A stretch of 64,000 bases of DNA from NCBI GenBank assembly GCA_015039465.1, contig MU130073.1, forward strand, positions 219,787-283,786, written 5' to 3'. Under the pieces are notes generated by a model that saw nothing but the letters and a program-made list of their open reading frames with translations, had not been told where the DNA came from and ran no database searches. The position numbers and the translations under genes are program-made. The stretch comes from Phlegmacium glaucopus. Taxonomy: Eukaryota; Basidiomycota; Agaricomycetes; Agaricales; Cortinariaceae. How positions within the stretch are numbered: the stretch's first letter is position 1; each line of letters begins with the position of its first letter. Shown one piece after another: positions 35,218 to 46,641 of the stretch.

Positions 35218-36740
35218 TAGACTCGTAACCAGCCAGTGTCGGACTATGATCGAGAAACCGGCCGGATTGATTTTGTAGCGTTAAGTATTCTAAAAATAGT
35301 GTCCGGTGTGGCACAACCAAGAACTTGGTCTTCATGGTCTTCCTCTGCCGTTACTCTATCCAGCAGCCAACACATTAATATTGGGAAATCGAAAAAACGC
35401 AAAATTAGTTTGAGATTGTTGTATCAAATCGGGTTGCCTGGATTTCGACATAGTCAGAGCCATAGTACTCGCTCACTCCGACTACCACTATAGCTACCCA
35501 GGTCATGACTAGGATTGGACCAACGAATTCGATGGTGGCTACGATGTCGCCTTCGTTGTTACCAGCTTCTTCGTCTCCTTCGTCTTCGTCATCATCTACA
35601 AAATTTCCTTCACTTCCTTCCTCAACATCTTCTACATCAACTACTATAACTATGGCCACGGTCACTACAACATCTGCTACACTTCATCACAACAACTACG
35701 GCCTCTTTCTTTGTATCTGCTTATACGCCACGGGATCCTCATGTGAAAACTAAAGCGAAACCGATAATCATCCCAGTTCCGGCCTCTTTGAATAGAGACC
35801 CAGCTTAAACCGTCAGCAAAGACAACCATTCAACTTCAAATTTCAACTTGAATGCGACCCAGGGTTCGATGCCTTCACGACGTAATTCTCCACCGCCTAA
35901 CTTTTCGCTGGATGATGATCCGTTTGCGAATCTGACCAGGGAACTTTGTTGGGTTTGGAGGTGGAGGCAAGGGTTGGTAGGTGGTTGAGTTTGGTTTCAA
36001 TGGGAGTGGATTGGGAGATGTGACAGCACCTCGTTCGCCTTTGGTTAATGACAATCATGAGCGTGGACATGAACATGACGAAGGGCTGGTTGCTGGGTTG
36101 GCGATAGGTACACGTTGTTTTTCGTTTCGACCCAATCGTGGCTTCAGGTTTCAAATACCACTCTGATTGGAGTACTGCTATCTCCAATCGCGGGTCTTAG
36201 TATGTACCAAGTTTCGGCCAGAGGTCCAATTTTTTCAACAGCAGCTACTACTAAATCCCAGTCTACACTTACTTCACCTTCACGAGGTAATTTCTCAGTA
36301 ACTGGAAGCTGGAGAATGAGGTCCTCATTCCCTTCTATTGCCTCGTCATTCTGGTGCTTCGTCCAGTGGGTCAGATAGTTCCAACGGTCCGAGTAGTTCA
36401 AGCACCTGAAAACCACAACGACAACCACCTAACTCGCCACCTGCCATTTCACGTGCATTTTCTCAGCCATCTTTGATGACGAACATATCAAGTTCCGTGA
36501 ATGTACATCGATGGCAGTTAGTTCATTGGAGTGACCAATAATCAAAAGTCATTGGCCAAAGCCGCGAACTTCTTCCTCAATGACTCCTTAATTCTACCTC
36601 GGGAACCCGGTCAAATCAGCGTTCAAGATCAGACAAAAAGTCGGAACTTACTGTCGTATCGGTGCATTAATCTTGCTTCGCCGCTCAGCTTCCTTCTACT
36701 TTCTATGCTGCATCTAGATTAGACATTCCACAATACGATT
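35218..36740. other. Decayed sequence with Ser/Thr-rich frame fragments
   Basis: Several short plus-strand fragments encode Ser/Thr-rich low complexity (35520-35750), a Gly-rich run (FVGFGGGGKGW near 35945) and a Ser/Gly/Asp patch (near 36350-36400). Stops and frame changes separate them. This looks like the remains of a gene for a disordered, perhaps surface, protein, but I cannot identify it. Confidence 0.35.
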
Positions 36741-38366
36741 AAAGCATAAGGCTGAAATTGGTCAGGTTATGGAGATTTGAATCTGAGCTTCCAGGAGGTG
36801 TTGGCATTGACGCCTGAGGAGGGCAATGTTCCCAGACTTCTTGAGATTGCGAGGAGAAACCTACGATTACAAGGTCCTTTATCAACCCATTGCCTAGCTC
36901 TTCCTTTTATCCAAGGATGACCTAACACGTTCTATTCATCGTACGTTTTCTCTTTCGGGTCTCTCACAAACGTCAACTAACCGTCGAAAGCCAGTTGGGT
37001 TTGAGCACGCCCATCCGACAGGATCAGACCCCGTATCAATATCTGGTGATGCAGTTCACGCGAGAAGGGGAGATCACCGCAGAGCGAGTAAATGTTTATG
37101 AAACGGGAGAGAAATTGTCGATCTCATTTACTTCAGTAAGGACATTGCCAAATACGACAAATTGAAGAAGAATTACGAAGATCCGACGTACGAAGTCGCA
37201 TCCAGCGTTTTCCGGGCTTTGGCTGGGAAGAGAATCATTGGTTCAGCAAGTTTCCAAAGGTTCGGCCGCTTTTCATTAGGTATAGGAGAAGCCTAATACC
37301 TCTTTTTCTAGCGGAGACGGACATCCAGGTTTCAAAGCCAACCTCAAGTTGATCCCTTCCTCCTCGAACGTTATATCTTCTTCGTCGCCAAACAACCCAC
37401 CCTGATCGAGATCAACTACATCCACCAAGTGATCTTCTCTCGTGTGGGTGCTGCTGCAGGAGCCTCGACTGGACGAGCCTTCGACCCTGAAATCCTCACT
37501 AAAAGTGAACCAGAATGTAATTCACATCTATCAGTAGGGATGAACATGAAATTACCGAGGCGTATTTGAAGGATAAAAAAGTGAGGGTGAAGACCCGACG
37601 CCAATTTTTTTTCTGCTGCGATTACCGGCGACGATGGTGATGACGACGATATGCACGGTGTCATCAGTTCGGATTCTGATCGCGGAAAGTCTGGACAAAA
37701 GAAGGTTTCGAGGAAGGATGATGATGATAGTAGCGAGGAAGATGGTATGGGTGTTCCTTTACTGATGATTCCTTCTTTTCTTAGAGCCCGATGTTCTTAA
37801 AGCGACTCTGATTCTGGATCCCCGAGCGATAATGATTCAGACTCTTCCAGTGCTAAGACAGTGTCGGACGCTGGTGGACATATTGCTTTGATGCTTTGAC
37901 CAGGGATGCTAAGAAAGGGAGAAAAAAAGCAAAGGATGGTAAATGAAAAAGTACAGATACGTAAAGGCGAAAAAGGAAGCTGCAGTTTCAGCTGCTGGTA
38001 GCGACGCGGACGAAGATGACGGTAAGGGGAAGCCAGGCCTAAGGCCAAGAGCACTACTAGTGGGGCAGATGGACGGTCGAAGCCCAAGCCCAAGCCTGAA
38101 GCGAAGAAAGGTTCGGACAACGACACCATGGATGTGGATGAAGATGGAGCCAAAGCAGACAAGCCTAAGCCAAGACTGAAACCCAAACCCAAACCCAAGA
38201 CTCCTGCTTCAGCTGCTACTTCTTGAACCAAAGCGAAATCAACGTCCAATACGATGAAGAACGATGACGATGATGTGATGGATGTCGACAATGAGGATAG
38301 ACCTCACCCGAAACCTAAACCGAAGAAAGATGTTGAAGCTGAAGTTGAGCCTCCCGAAAGAAGTTG
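36741..38366 (+). pseudogene. POB3: Pseudogene of FACT subunit POB3/SSRP1, 5'-truncated
   Basis: Fragments in order match the POB3/SSRP1 structure domain: LSFQEVLALTP, then GETYDYKVLYQPIA, then LFLLSKDDL, STPIRQDQTPYQYLVMQF, YEVASSVFRALAGKRIIG, RYIFFVAKQPTLIEINYI, and IFSRVGAAAGAST. An acidic Asp/Glu/Ser tail and Lys/Pro-rich stretches follow. A TAG interrupts the middle domain between QPIA and LFLL, and several frame changes are needed. The N-terminal domain is missing. Introns are still present (for example about 36939-36991 and 37258-37310), so this is a decayed DNA-level duplicate, not a processed copy. POB3 with SPT16 forms the FACT histone chaperone and is essential in yeast, so an intact gene should exist elsewhere in the genome. 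Confidence 0.85.
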
Positions 38367-39285
38367 AAGAAGATGTATTAATTTTTTGTTTTTCCATATG
38401 CTTGTTTCTCATCTGTTGACCACGGTTCTGCCATCAAGAGGAGGAACAGTACCTGCTTTCTGTACTTTTCCTGCGATGTACATTTGATGTTACATTTTTT
38501 CATGACAGAAATTTTTTGTCTATATACAACGGTTATCTCGAACTCTCTTGGCAAGATTAATGAGAACAAGTTTTCTCGCAGACAACATGGATCAAAAGTT
38601 AGTGCTTGTTTCAAAACATAAAAAATAATCAAGTAATAAGTAGAACCGCCCGGATGCGTGCCGGACTGGCCAACTGATACTGTTCTGTGCAAGGATTATT
38701 TGGCAATGGTACCTGTCCTTTTTGCTGGACGCCTTCTGCGCTGGTTTATCTTGACAAACGAGGACTGCTTTCCAAAAGGGTTTTGTGATTGGATGGAAAA
38801 GATGTCGTGTTGTTTGTACATAACGTCTCATAACATATCCGATAGCACAGGAGGTATCTGCAAGATGAATAGTGGAAGAATTTAGATACACAATGGTGGG
38901 TGGCTTCCCGGGGCGTTTAAACGTGACAGTGAAGTCTAGTGAAGTAGCACTAGAGGTCAAGTCCATTCGATTATGATCAAAGCAATAAGCAATTTGACCT
39001 TATTCAATTTGCTAGACCTGTTTAAGTAACACAGAAAATTAGAGAATCCAACCAAACTAAATAACCAGCGAACAGGGGGAGATCTCAGATAAAGTTCTGG
39101 CGCAAGGACAATACAAGCCAACCTTGAGGATTGGGAGGACTTAGAAACGTAAGGAAGACCGGAGTAACATTTGGGACCGGGGTAATATATAGGACCAGAG
39201 TAAACAAAGCTCGCACTTATATAATCCAGAGCGTCTTTGTTCTTGCCTCCCATCACCCACCTTGCCCGCTGTGCATCAAGCACCA
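38367..39285. other. Intergenic stretch upstream of the NB-ARC-TPR gene
   Basis: Short frames on both strands lack motifs. It probably contains the promoter of the NLR at 39286. Confidence 0.4.
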
Positions 39286-42200
39286 TGGAGCGCATTTTCA
39301 AGAAATTTGGCAAATACAAGAAACCAAAATATCCATCTCTGAACATCACCGATGCCCTTAATTCAAGCTCTGAACCAGCAACTTCGACATCGATGGCAAT
39401 CGTACATAGCACCGCTGATCCCATGCCATCCATTCCCACTAGTGCTGTGACTGCGAGTGTTGGAGTTATTCAAGCCACTGATGCTAATGTTACTGTGAGT
39501 GTTTGATGTGGCCCAGCGCATCGATAATATTTACGCAAACGTCATCGTCGATCAGACTGGCCATGAACGGCAACTTTCCGCTTCGGTTTCTGCTTTAGCA
39601 ATCAATGATGGTGCTCCTGTAGCACGTCTGGAAGACTCCCCACCTGATACCGTAACGCAAGCCGACTTGGGATCTACGGAATCAGAAAAAATTTCCTGCG
39701 TGGGTTGCTCACACCCACTGTTCTTGGCTGTTCCTGATAGTCAACAGACCCAGCATTCTGGCGAGGGTTTATTTGCAAATGCCCACCATATACTCATCAC
39801 TGGTGGCACTTTTGTAAGCCTTTTTCATGTACTGTGTACATGATTTAGTAATGATTGTATGCAGGTTAACATTCTCCCTGCCAATCCTGGTGAAAGGCAG
39901 GTGGAGATCCCTGTACCTCAGAAATCCAGTCCATTCTTTACTGGACGGAAAGGTGTACTTGACAAGCTTGGAAATATTTTTGATCATCATGCTGACAGCA
40001 GACTGATGTTGAGGTGCTCTTGTCTCCTCTGGGGAATGGGGGGAATTGGAAAGACCCAGATCTGTCTCAAGTTCATAGAAAAAACATCTAACAAGTAAGT
40101 GTCTTCACTCATTCACAACACTTGCTTCATTTCTTGCTCTAGTTTTAAATATGTGTTCTGGATTGATGCCTCCTCAGATGAGAGTATTACAATGTCTCTC
40201 AAGGGGATATCCAGTATTCCTGCTGCCCAAGCTTCTGGTGTGGATGGCTCAGTTCAATCCACCCTCCAGTGGATATCTTCTATTCAGGAGGAATGGTTGA
40301 TCATATTTGATAATGCTGATGATCTTCCTCCAGAGGTGGTGGGCAAGTTCATTCCTCGAGGTAACAGAGGTAATATTCTGATCACTAGCCGAAACCGATC
40401 CATGGGAAGGGTCATATCATTTGAGAACATGATTGAGATCAGTGAAATGGAGGAAGCAGATGCTGTAATGCTGCTTCTCACGGCTAGCAATTTGAATCCA
40501 TCAGCTGAGCATCTGGATGCTGCTAAAAATATTGTTGTTGAACTTGGCTACATGCCTCTTGCTGTTGAGCATGCTGGTGCTTATATTGAAGCTGGGAAAT
40601 GTGATATCAATAGATATCTGAGACGATTCTCCTTGCATCGGCAGACTCTTATGTCAGATGATACATTCACAGGAGCATCAGCTTATAACAAAACAGTGTA
40701 TGGGACTTGGGATCTATCTTTCAAAGAAATAGAAAAGAGAGCTGGTGGAAAATTCAGTGCTGGAAATGCACAAGCAGCCAAGGCTGCAATTCTAATTCTT
40801 CAAATATGTGCCTTCTATCATCATAGCAATATTTCTAGAGACATATTCAGATCTGCTGCTGAGGAGTCCAGGAAATATGTTATTGATAGTGAAGTAGCTG
40901 AAATTGTACCCCAGGCAATCACTTTGCTGGATCATGCTCTACTTGCCTTGGACAGTGATGGTCACTGGGATGATTTTATCTTTGGAGAGGGGGTTGGTGT
41001 CCTTCTCTCTTTCTCCTTGATGAAAAGAGGACAAACATCTGAAACATTGTCTGTTCATCCTTTGGTACACTGCTGGAGTTGTGAGCAAATGGTGAAATCT
41101 GAGCAGCAAAGGATGTATGAATTGGGAGGCATAATCTTGTCCTGTGCAATTCCTTTGAGATTTACAAGTCAGGATTATGCATTGCGACAGATGATTTTTC
41201 CACATATCAAGGCAAATGAGTTATATGGAAACCAGATAGGACCTATTCAATATTATGATGGTAAATGTACCAATTTTGCACTGGTAATGAAGGAGAATGG
41301 AGACTGGAACAGTTCAGAGCAGCTGGAGGTTCAAGTCATGAACATGAGGAAGAAAGTATTTGGTATAGAACATCCAAGCACCCTCATAACCATGGGAAAT
41401 CTAGCAAACACATACCGTAATCAAGGAAGATGGAATGAGGCAGAGCAGCTGGATATTCAAGTCATGGACATGAGGAAGAAAGTGCTTGGTATAGAACATC
41501 CAGACACCCTCATAGGCATGGGAAATCTAGCAAGCACATACCAGGATCAAGGAAGATGGAATGAGGCAGAGCAGCTGGGTGTTCAGGTCATGGACATGAG
41601 GAAGAGAGTGCTTGGTATAGAACATCCAGACACCCTGATAAGCATGTCAAATCTAGCAGGCACATACCGTAGTCAAGGAAGATGGAATGAAGCAGAGCAG
41701 CTGGAGGTCCAAGTGGTAAATATGGCAAAGAAGGTGCTTGGTATAGAACATCCAGGCACCCTCACAATCATGGGGAATCTAGCAAACACATACTCTAATC
41801 AAGGAAGATGGAATGAAGCAGAGCAACTGGAGGTTCAAGTCATGGACATGAAGAAGAAGGTGCTTGGTGCAGAACATCCAGACACCCTCATAACCATGTC
41901 AAATCTAGCAGGCACATACTCTAGACAGGGACAATGGAATGAGGCAGAGCAGCTGCAGGTTCAAGTCATGGACATGAGGAAGAAGGTGCTTGGTGCAGAA
42001 CATCCAGACACCATCATAAGCATGGGCAATCTAACAAGCACATACCGTGATCAAGGAAGATGGAATGAAGCAGAGCAGCTGGATGTTCAAGTGGTAAACA
42101 TGGCAAAGAAGGTGCTTGGTATAGAACATCCAGACACCCTCATAACCATGGGAAATCTAGCAAGCACATACTCTAATCAAGGAAGGTGGAATGAGGCAGA

Positions 42201-43212
42201 GCAGCTGGGTGTTAAAGTCTTAGACACATCAAAGAAGGTGCTTGGTGCAGAACATCCAGGCACCCTCATAAGCATGTCAAATCTGGCAAGTACATACTAT
42301 AAACAAGGAAGGTGGAATGAGGCAGAGCAGCTGGAGGTTCAAGTCATGGACATAAGGAAGAAGGTGCTTGGTGCAGAACATCCAGACACCTTCACAAGCA
42401 TGGAAAATCTAGCAAGAGTATACTGGAATCAGGGAAGGTGGAATGAGGCAGAGCAGCTGGATGCTCAATTTATAGACATGAGAAAGAAGCTGCTTGGTGC
42501 AGAACATCCAGACATCCTCAGACACATGTCAAATCTAGCAAGTACATACTATAAACAAGGAAGGTGGAATGAGGCAGAGCAGCTGGAGGTTCAAGTCATG
42601 GACATGAGGAAGAAGGTGCTTGGCGCAGAACATCCAGACACCCTCAGAAGCATGTCAAATCTAGCAGACACATACTGTGAACAAGGAAGGTGGAATGAAG
42701 CAGAGCAGCTGCAGGTTCAAGTCATAGACATGAGGAAGGAAGTGCTTGGAGCAGAACATCCAGACACCCTCAGAAGCATGTCAAATCTAGCAAACACATA
42801 CTGTGGACAAGGAAAGTGGAATGAAGATGAGGAGCTGCAGATTCAAGTCATGGACATGAGAAAGGAAGTGCTTGGAGCAGAACATCCAGAGACCCTCACA
42901 GGCATGTCAAATCTAGCAATTATATACCAAATTCAGGGAAGGTTGAATGAGGCAGAGAAGCTGCAGGCTCAAGTCATGGGCATAAGGAAGGAAGTGCTTG
43001 GAGCAGAACATACAGACACCCTCATTAGCATGTCATATCTATCAATAATATACTGTGAACAAGGAAGGTGGAATGAGGCAGAACGGCTGCAGGTTCAAGT
43101 CATGGACATAAGGAAGGAAGTGCTCGGAGCAGAGCATCCAGACACCCTCATTAGCATGTCATATCTAGCAATGATATATCATGCACAAGGAAGGTGGAAT
43201 GAAGCAGAGTAG
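39286..43212 (+). CDS. NB-ARC-TPR NLR with ~15 near-identical TPR units
   Basis: The ATG at 39286 opens MERIFKKFGKYKKPKYPS. The frame must change between about 39450 and 39511, by an intron with weak signals or a 1-nt indel. Coding then continues to 39813, intron 39814-39864, exon 39865-40094, intron 40095-40142, exon 40143-43212. After ILITGGTFVN comes NB-ARC: P-loop LLWGMGGIGKTQICLKF, Walker B WLIIFDNADD, RNILITSRN-like sensor (RGNILITSRN), and GLPL-like GYMPLAVEHAGAYIEAG. From about 41296 there are ~15 TPR units of 42 residues (WNEAEQLEVQVMDMRKK, LGAEHPDTL, NLASTY..QGR), the kinesin-light-chain type common in fungal NLRs. A stop at 43210 falls inside a 16th unit (AE then TAG instead of Gln). 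Likely an intracellular STAND receptor for non-self. No effector domain was recognised. Confidence 0.8.
41296..43209 (+). repeat. Tandem 126-bp coding repeats (TPR units)
   Basis: About 15 consecutive 42-residue units differ mainly at the residues after AEQL, at the residue pair before KK, and in the two residues before QGR. The array continues for about 70 bases past the stop codon. Confidence 0.93.
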
Positions 43213-44115
43213 CTGGAGGTTCAAGTCATGGGTATGAGGAAGAAAGTGCTTAGTGCAGAACATCCAAGCACCATGGTTTTCATTGGTTATATAACTGGTT
43301 TTGACTGGTCCCAACCAGTCTTCTGGGTTTATATTACTCAAATATTGATGTAAATGGCTTCATTAAATCATATACAGTTGGGCTCCTCTTAACCCATACC
43401 CCTTGGTGGTGTGAGGAATAGTTTCCATGTGTGTGCGAGTATAGGGGGAGTTGACTCCGTCAACTTTAGTGATCCAATTTGTTGATTTGTTTATTATTTT
43501 AGTACTTGGTTATGGAATTTCTTAGTTTTCATGTTGTTTTTGAGTGCCTCAGTTGTTCTGTTTTTCTTGTTTTTGTTATGTTGTTATTCTTGTTTTTTTT
43601 TTGTTGTTTTTATACTACAATATAACTACAACTTTTTATACCTTTAGTTTGTAGTACTGTGTTTTAAAAATAGATATATGGGAATCTAAGATCCAAGAAT
43701 AAAAACGGAGAGGTAACAAATTTGTATGTAAGAATGGAATATGTAATTTCGGAGTAATTTCCAAAAGGGGAATGAATTTGAAATTGATAAAATAGGAAAT
43801 GTACAAATTTGGAAAATGTAACGCGGTGCAAAATTCCGTATGTGATATAATGAATTTGAAATTATTAAAATAGTAATAATTTGAGGTAGGGAGAATCCCT
43901 CCTCACAGTGGAAAGCCTGGGCTATGGGTTATGACCAGTCATGGGTTTGGAGGGGTAAGCTAAAAATAGATGCAAAAAAATTCTGAAAATTTCAGGAAAA
44001 AATTCAATGATACAGAATGCACTGTGGCACTAATTATACTACAGATGTCACTTTAGGCTCATTTGAACAATAATCTCTGAAAAAAATTAGTTAAAGCAGT
44101 ATCTTTCATAGTCTT
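43213..44115. other. AT-rich 3' flank of the NB-ARC-TPR gene
   Basis: The first ~70 bases are the rest of a TPR unit beyond the stop. After that the DNA is AT-rich (T/G runs near 43540-43600) without motifs. Confidence 0.5.
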
Positions 44116-44704
44116 TGTTAAGTTATAGGAAAATGTCAGACAGAATCCAGAATGGATGGAACAGAACCAGACAGTAATGGAAAGGACTTTGGCCTCAGCA
44201 TATGTGCTGTGCTGCCCAACTCCTAAGATGTCCAGATTTTGGAACCAGAAGAGAAAGGAACCAGACAGAAGCCTTAAAGGACTTAGAGGATGAACAAGAG
44301 AGGGGAACTAAGTTGATATTTGAAACTGGGGAAAACATACAAGTTCTGGGTACTTAAATAATATCAAGGAATGGCAACCAAATGTAAAAGATAAATATAA
44401 GATGCTGTGCTGTGCTCCCAGAAAGTCCTGCATTTTTGGGTGAATAATCCAATGCTGGTGTGCTGACTGATAGTGGGAAAGGTGACAAAGGGAACTGATA
44501 AGATAAGATGTTGATAAGTGGTAATGATGGAGACAAGCTTGGAGTAATGGCAGAGGGGTTGGAATGTCACAGAAAACCTTCAGAGTGGAAGGGTGATGGA
44601 GTAAAGCCAAGGAAGAGAGGTAAATGTTATGGAGTAAGGAGTGGGTGTTCCATTTGCAGCTCCAATGGAGCCGGAAACAGAATAACCTGGAATGGATCAT
44701 AACA
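44116..44704 (-). mobile_element. Solo LTR, 589 bp, TSD GTCTT
   Basis: On the minus strand it starts TGTTATGATCC and ends CTTAACA. It is flanked by the same 5 bases, GTCTT, at 44111-44115 and 44705-44709. A related copy in the opposite orientation lies at 46642-47211. No retroelement coding sequence is attached, so it is a solo LTR left by LTR-LTR recombination. Confidence 0.88.
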
Positions 44705-44779
44705 GTCTTTGGACTCATTGAGATGGAGTTGTCTGTTGAATGGCCCCAAATTTGCAAGCCTTCAATATATTTGCTGATG

Positions 44780-45310
44780 GTTGATACAGTGCTGGACACA
44801 GGTGCACCTGCAGGTTACCTGGACCCTACCCACAGGTATTTTGGATGCCAAAACTCATACCCAGACCTGCAAAGATTTTTTCCCACAGGTACCTGGTGTT
44901 AGAGGACGTATGGACCCGGGAATCAAGTTGAATACTAAGGTGCTTATCAAAGATAAGCACCTTACACCTATATACTACAAGCGTGTGAGTAACTACATCT
45001 AAATATGGCTAGTACAGATAGAAGGCATATGGTGTGTAAAGATAACAAATATAGACATTGACGTGTGACCATGGTCAGGGATGTCATCAGCGGAGGGGCA
45101 ACTACTACTACGATAAGGGGGAGTATGCAAGGTGTAGGATGAATGGAAAGCGGTAGTGGTACTATCATAGGAAAGGTGAATGTACGCACCATACTAGGCT
45201 AACCGTAGAGGTGGACACAATGAGTGTCCCCTAACACCTGGACCTGTGGGTAAAAAACCTGTGGGTCACAGGTACTCACAGGTATACCCACAGGTAGTAA
45301 TCTAATATAG
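44780..45310. repeat. Region rich in ACCTGTGGGT motif, split by a solo LTR
   Basis: The decamer ACCTGTGGGT and its complement ACCCACAGGT occur several times on both sides of the LTR at 44897-45236, and related sequence flanks the LTR at 45981-46392. Looks like an older mobile-element remnant that served as a target; family unknown. Confidence 0.4.
44897..45236 (+). mobile_element. Solo LTR, 340 bp, TSD CCTGG
   Basis: Begins TGTTAGAGGACG and ends GTCCCCTAACA. The 5-bp duplication CCTGG is at 44892-44896 and 45237-45241. Inside, a perfect 12-bp hairpin (AAGGTGCTTATC, 3-nt loop, GATAAGCACCTT) lies at 44937-44963. The ends resemble those of the 350-bp element at 45523. Confidence 0.88.
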
Positions 45311-45522
45311 ACAAAAATTATATATTTATATAATAAAAATATATACTAGGTGCTATCTAAGCATCTACAAGCATTCTCTGGCTCATTTACCTCCTGCTTT
45401 TCCTTGAAATCCTTAGGTTTATTATTGAGCATGGAATTAATAAGGTTGTTCAGGATATACTTTCTAGCCTAGAGTATGAGCCAAGAATAGTTTATGCACA
45501 AACACACTTATCAGACAGAAAA

Positions 45523-45872
45523 TGTTAGGGGACAATTACTATTGTAAAGACAACTGTTAACTTAGAGAAGATGAGGTCACCAGTAACCAAATGTATTCCA
45601 AGGTGCTGTTCTAAGATGGCACCTGCTACCTATATATACAAGAAGACCCAGGTAACTACACCTGGGTCTGACAGCTATGGAAATAAGAACAATAGAAAGT
45701 AGACCACACATTTATAAGAATGTGTGGTAGTAATCTACTTGGAGTATGTATGCCCATTTACTATTAAGGAACATTCATCAATGACTACTAATAACTGTTC
45801 ATGTGACTACAGAGAGAAGGGGCAGATGGTATTGTAGTTAGATACAATGTGTGTATGTAGTATCCCCTGACA
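45523..45872 (+). mobile_element. Solo LTR, 350 bp, TSD GAAAA
   Basis: Begins TGTTAGGGGACAATT and ends ATCCCCTGACA. GAAAA flanks it at 45518-45522 and 45873-45877. Contains TATATATAC near 45632, a possible promoter. Probably of the same superfamily as the 340-bp element, since both have a hairpin-like AAGGTGCT...GGCACCT segment and similar ends. Confidence 0.85.
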
Positions 45873-45980
45873 GAAAAAGCCAAACTTTAAAAGTAGTGAG
45901 GCCATCTTTTATCAACAAACATGTGATATATAAAATATACAGGTACCTGCAGGTTTACCTCCAGACAAAAAATTCAAACC

Positions 45981-46392
45981 TGTTAGGGGACACCCGATTT
46001 CAACCCAAACCTCAACCTCAGAATCATACATCCCGCCTTTCCAACAACCTCCAACCTTCCATCCAACTCCACTTCCATCACCGGTTTACTCCAGAACCCC
46101 GTAATTCCATTCCGACTCCGATCCTCCAGTTTGCTCCATCTTTTATTTCTATTTTCCACATCACACCACTTCTTATTTAATTAATTAATTATTATTGTAT
46201 CATTCTTTTATTTATTTTATATCTCCGTTATGTCCATATTAGTACTTAAATACCCCCAGCTAGCAGGGATCCCCATCCTTTCCTCTTTGGATCCCCTGCT
46301 AGGTAAGTCACTTGTAGATATCTTTTCTGAAATATTATTAACTTTGGATCCCCTGCTAGCTCGACTGAGTCAGCATCACAGTTGCTCTAACA
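45981..46392 (+). mobile_element. Solo LTR, 412 bp (copy A), TSD AAACC
   Basis: Begins TGTTAGGGGACACCC and ends GCTCTAACA. AAACC flanks it at 45976-45980 and 46393-46397. It matches the element at 55525-55936 along its whole length and is exactly as long. Open frames in it are LTR sequence, not genes. Confidence 0.92.
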
Positions 46393-46641
46393 AAACCTGG
46401 ATCCTCAAGGACCTGTGTTGGCAGGTGACCTGGACCTGTGTCCAGCCTTATTTGGTAGGTGCAGTGGTGCATCAGAACTCCTAGATAGTCATATTTATTT
46501 GCCATGGTGGTGATTCTTATTTTACTAAGTGTTAGTATTTTTAATATGTCAGCATCTGTATTATGTAATTGTTTACTTTTTTGAAATTGGGTGCTATAAA
46601 TGTTTCTGTAATTTTTTAGACCTGTTCATATTTTTAAACCT

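Noticed and set aside
32299..43209. Regularly spaced repeats that might suggest a CRISPR-like array
   Set aside because: The 126-bp units are in-frame coding repeats (WD40 and TPR) with no spacers.
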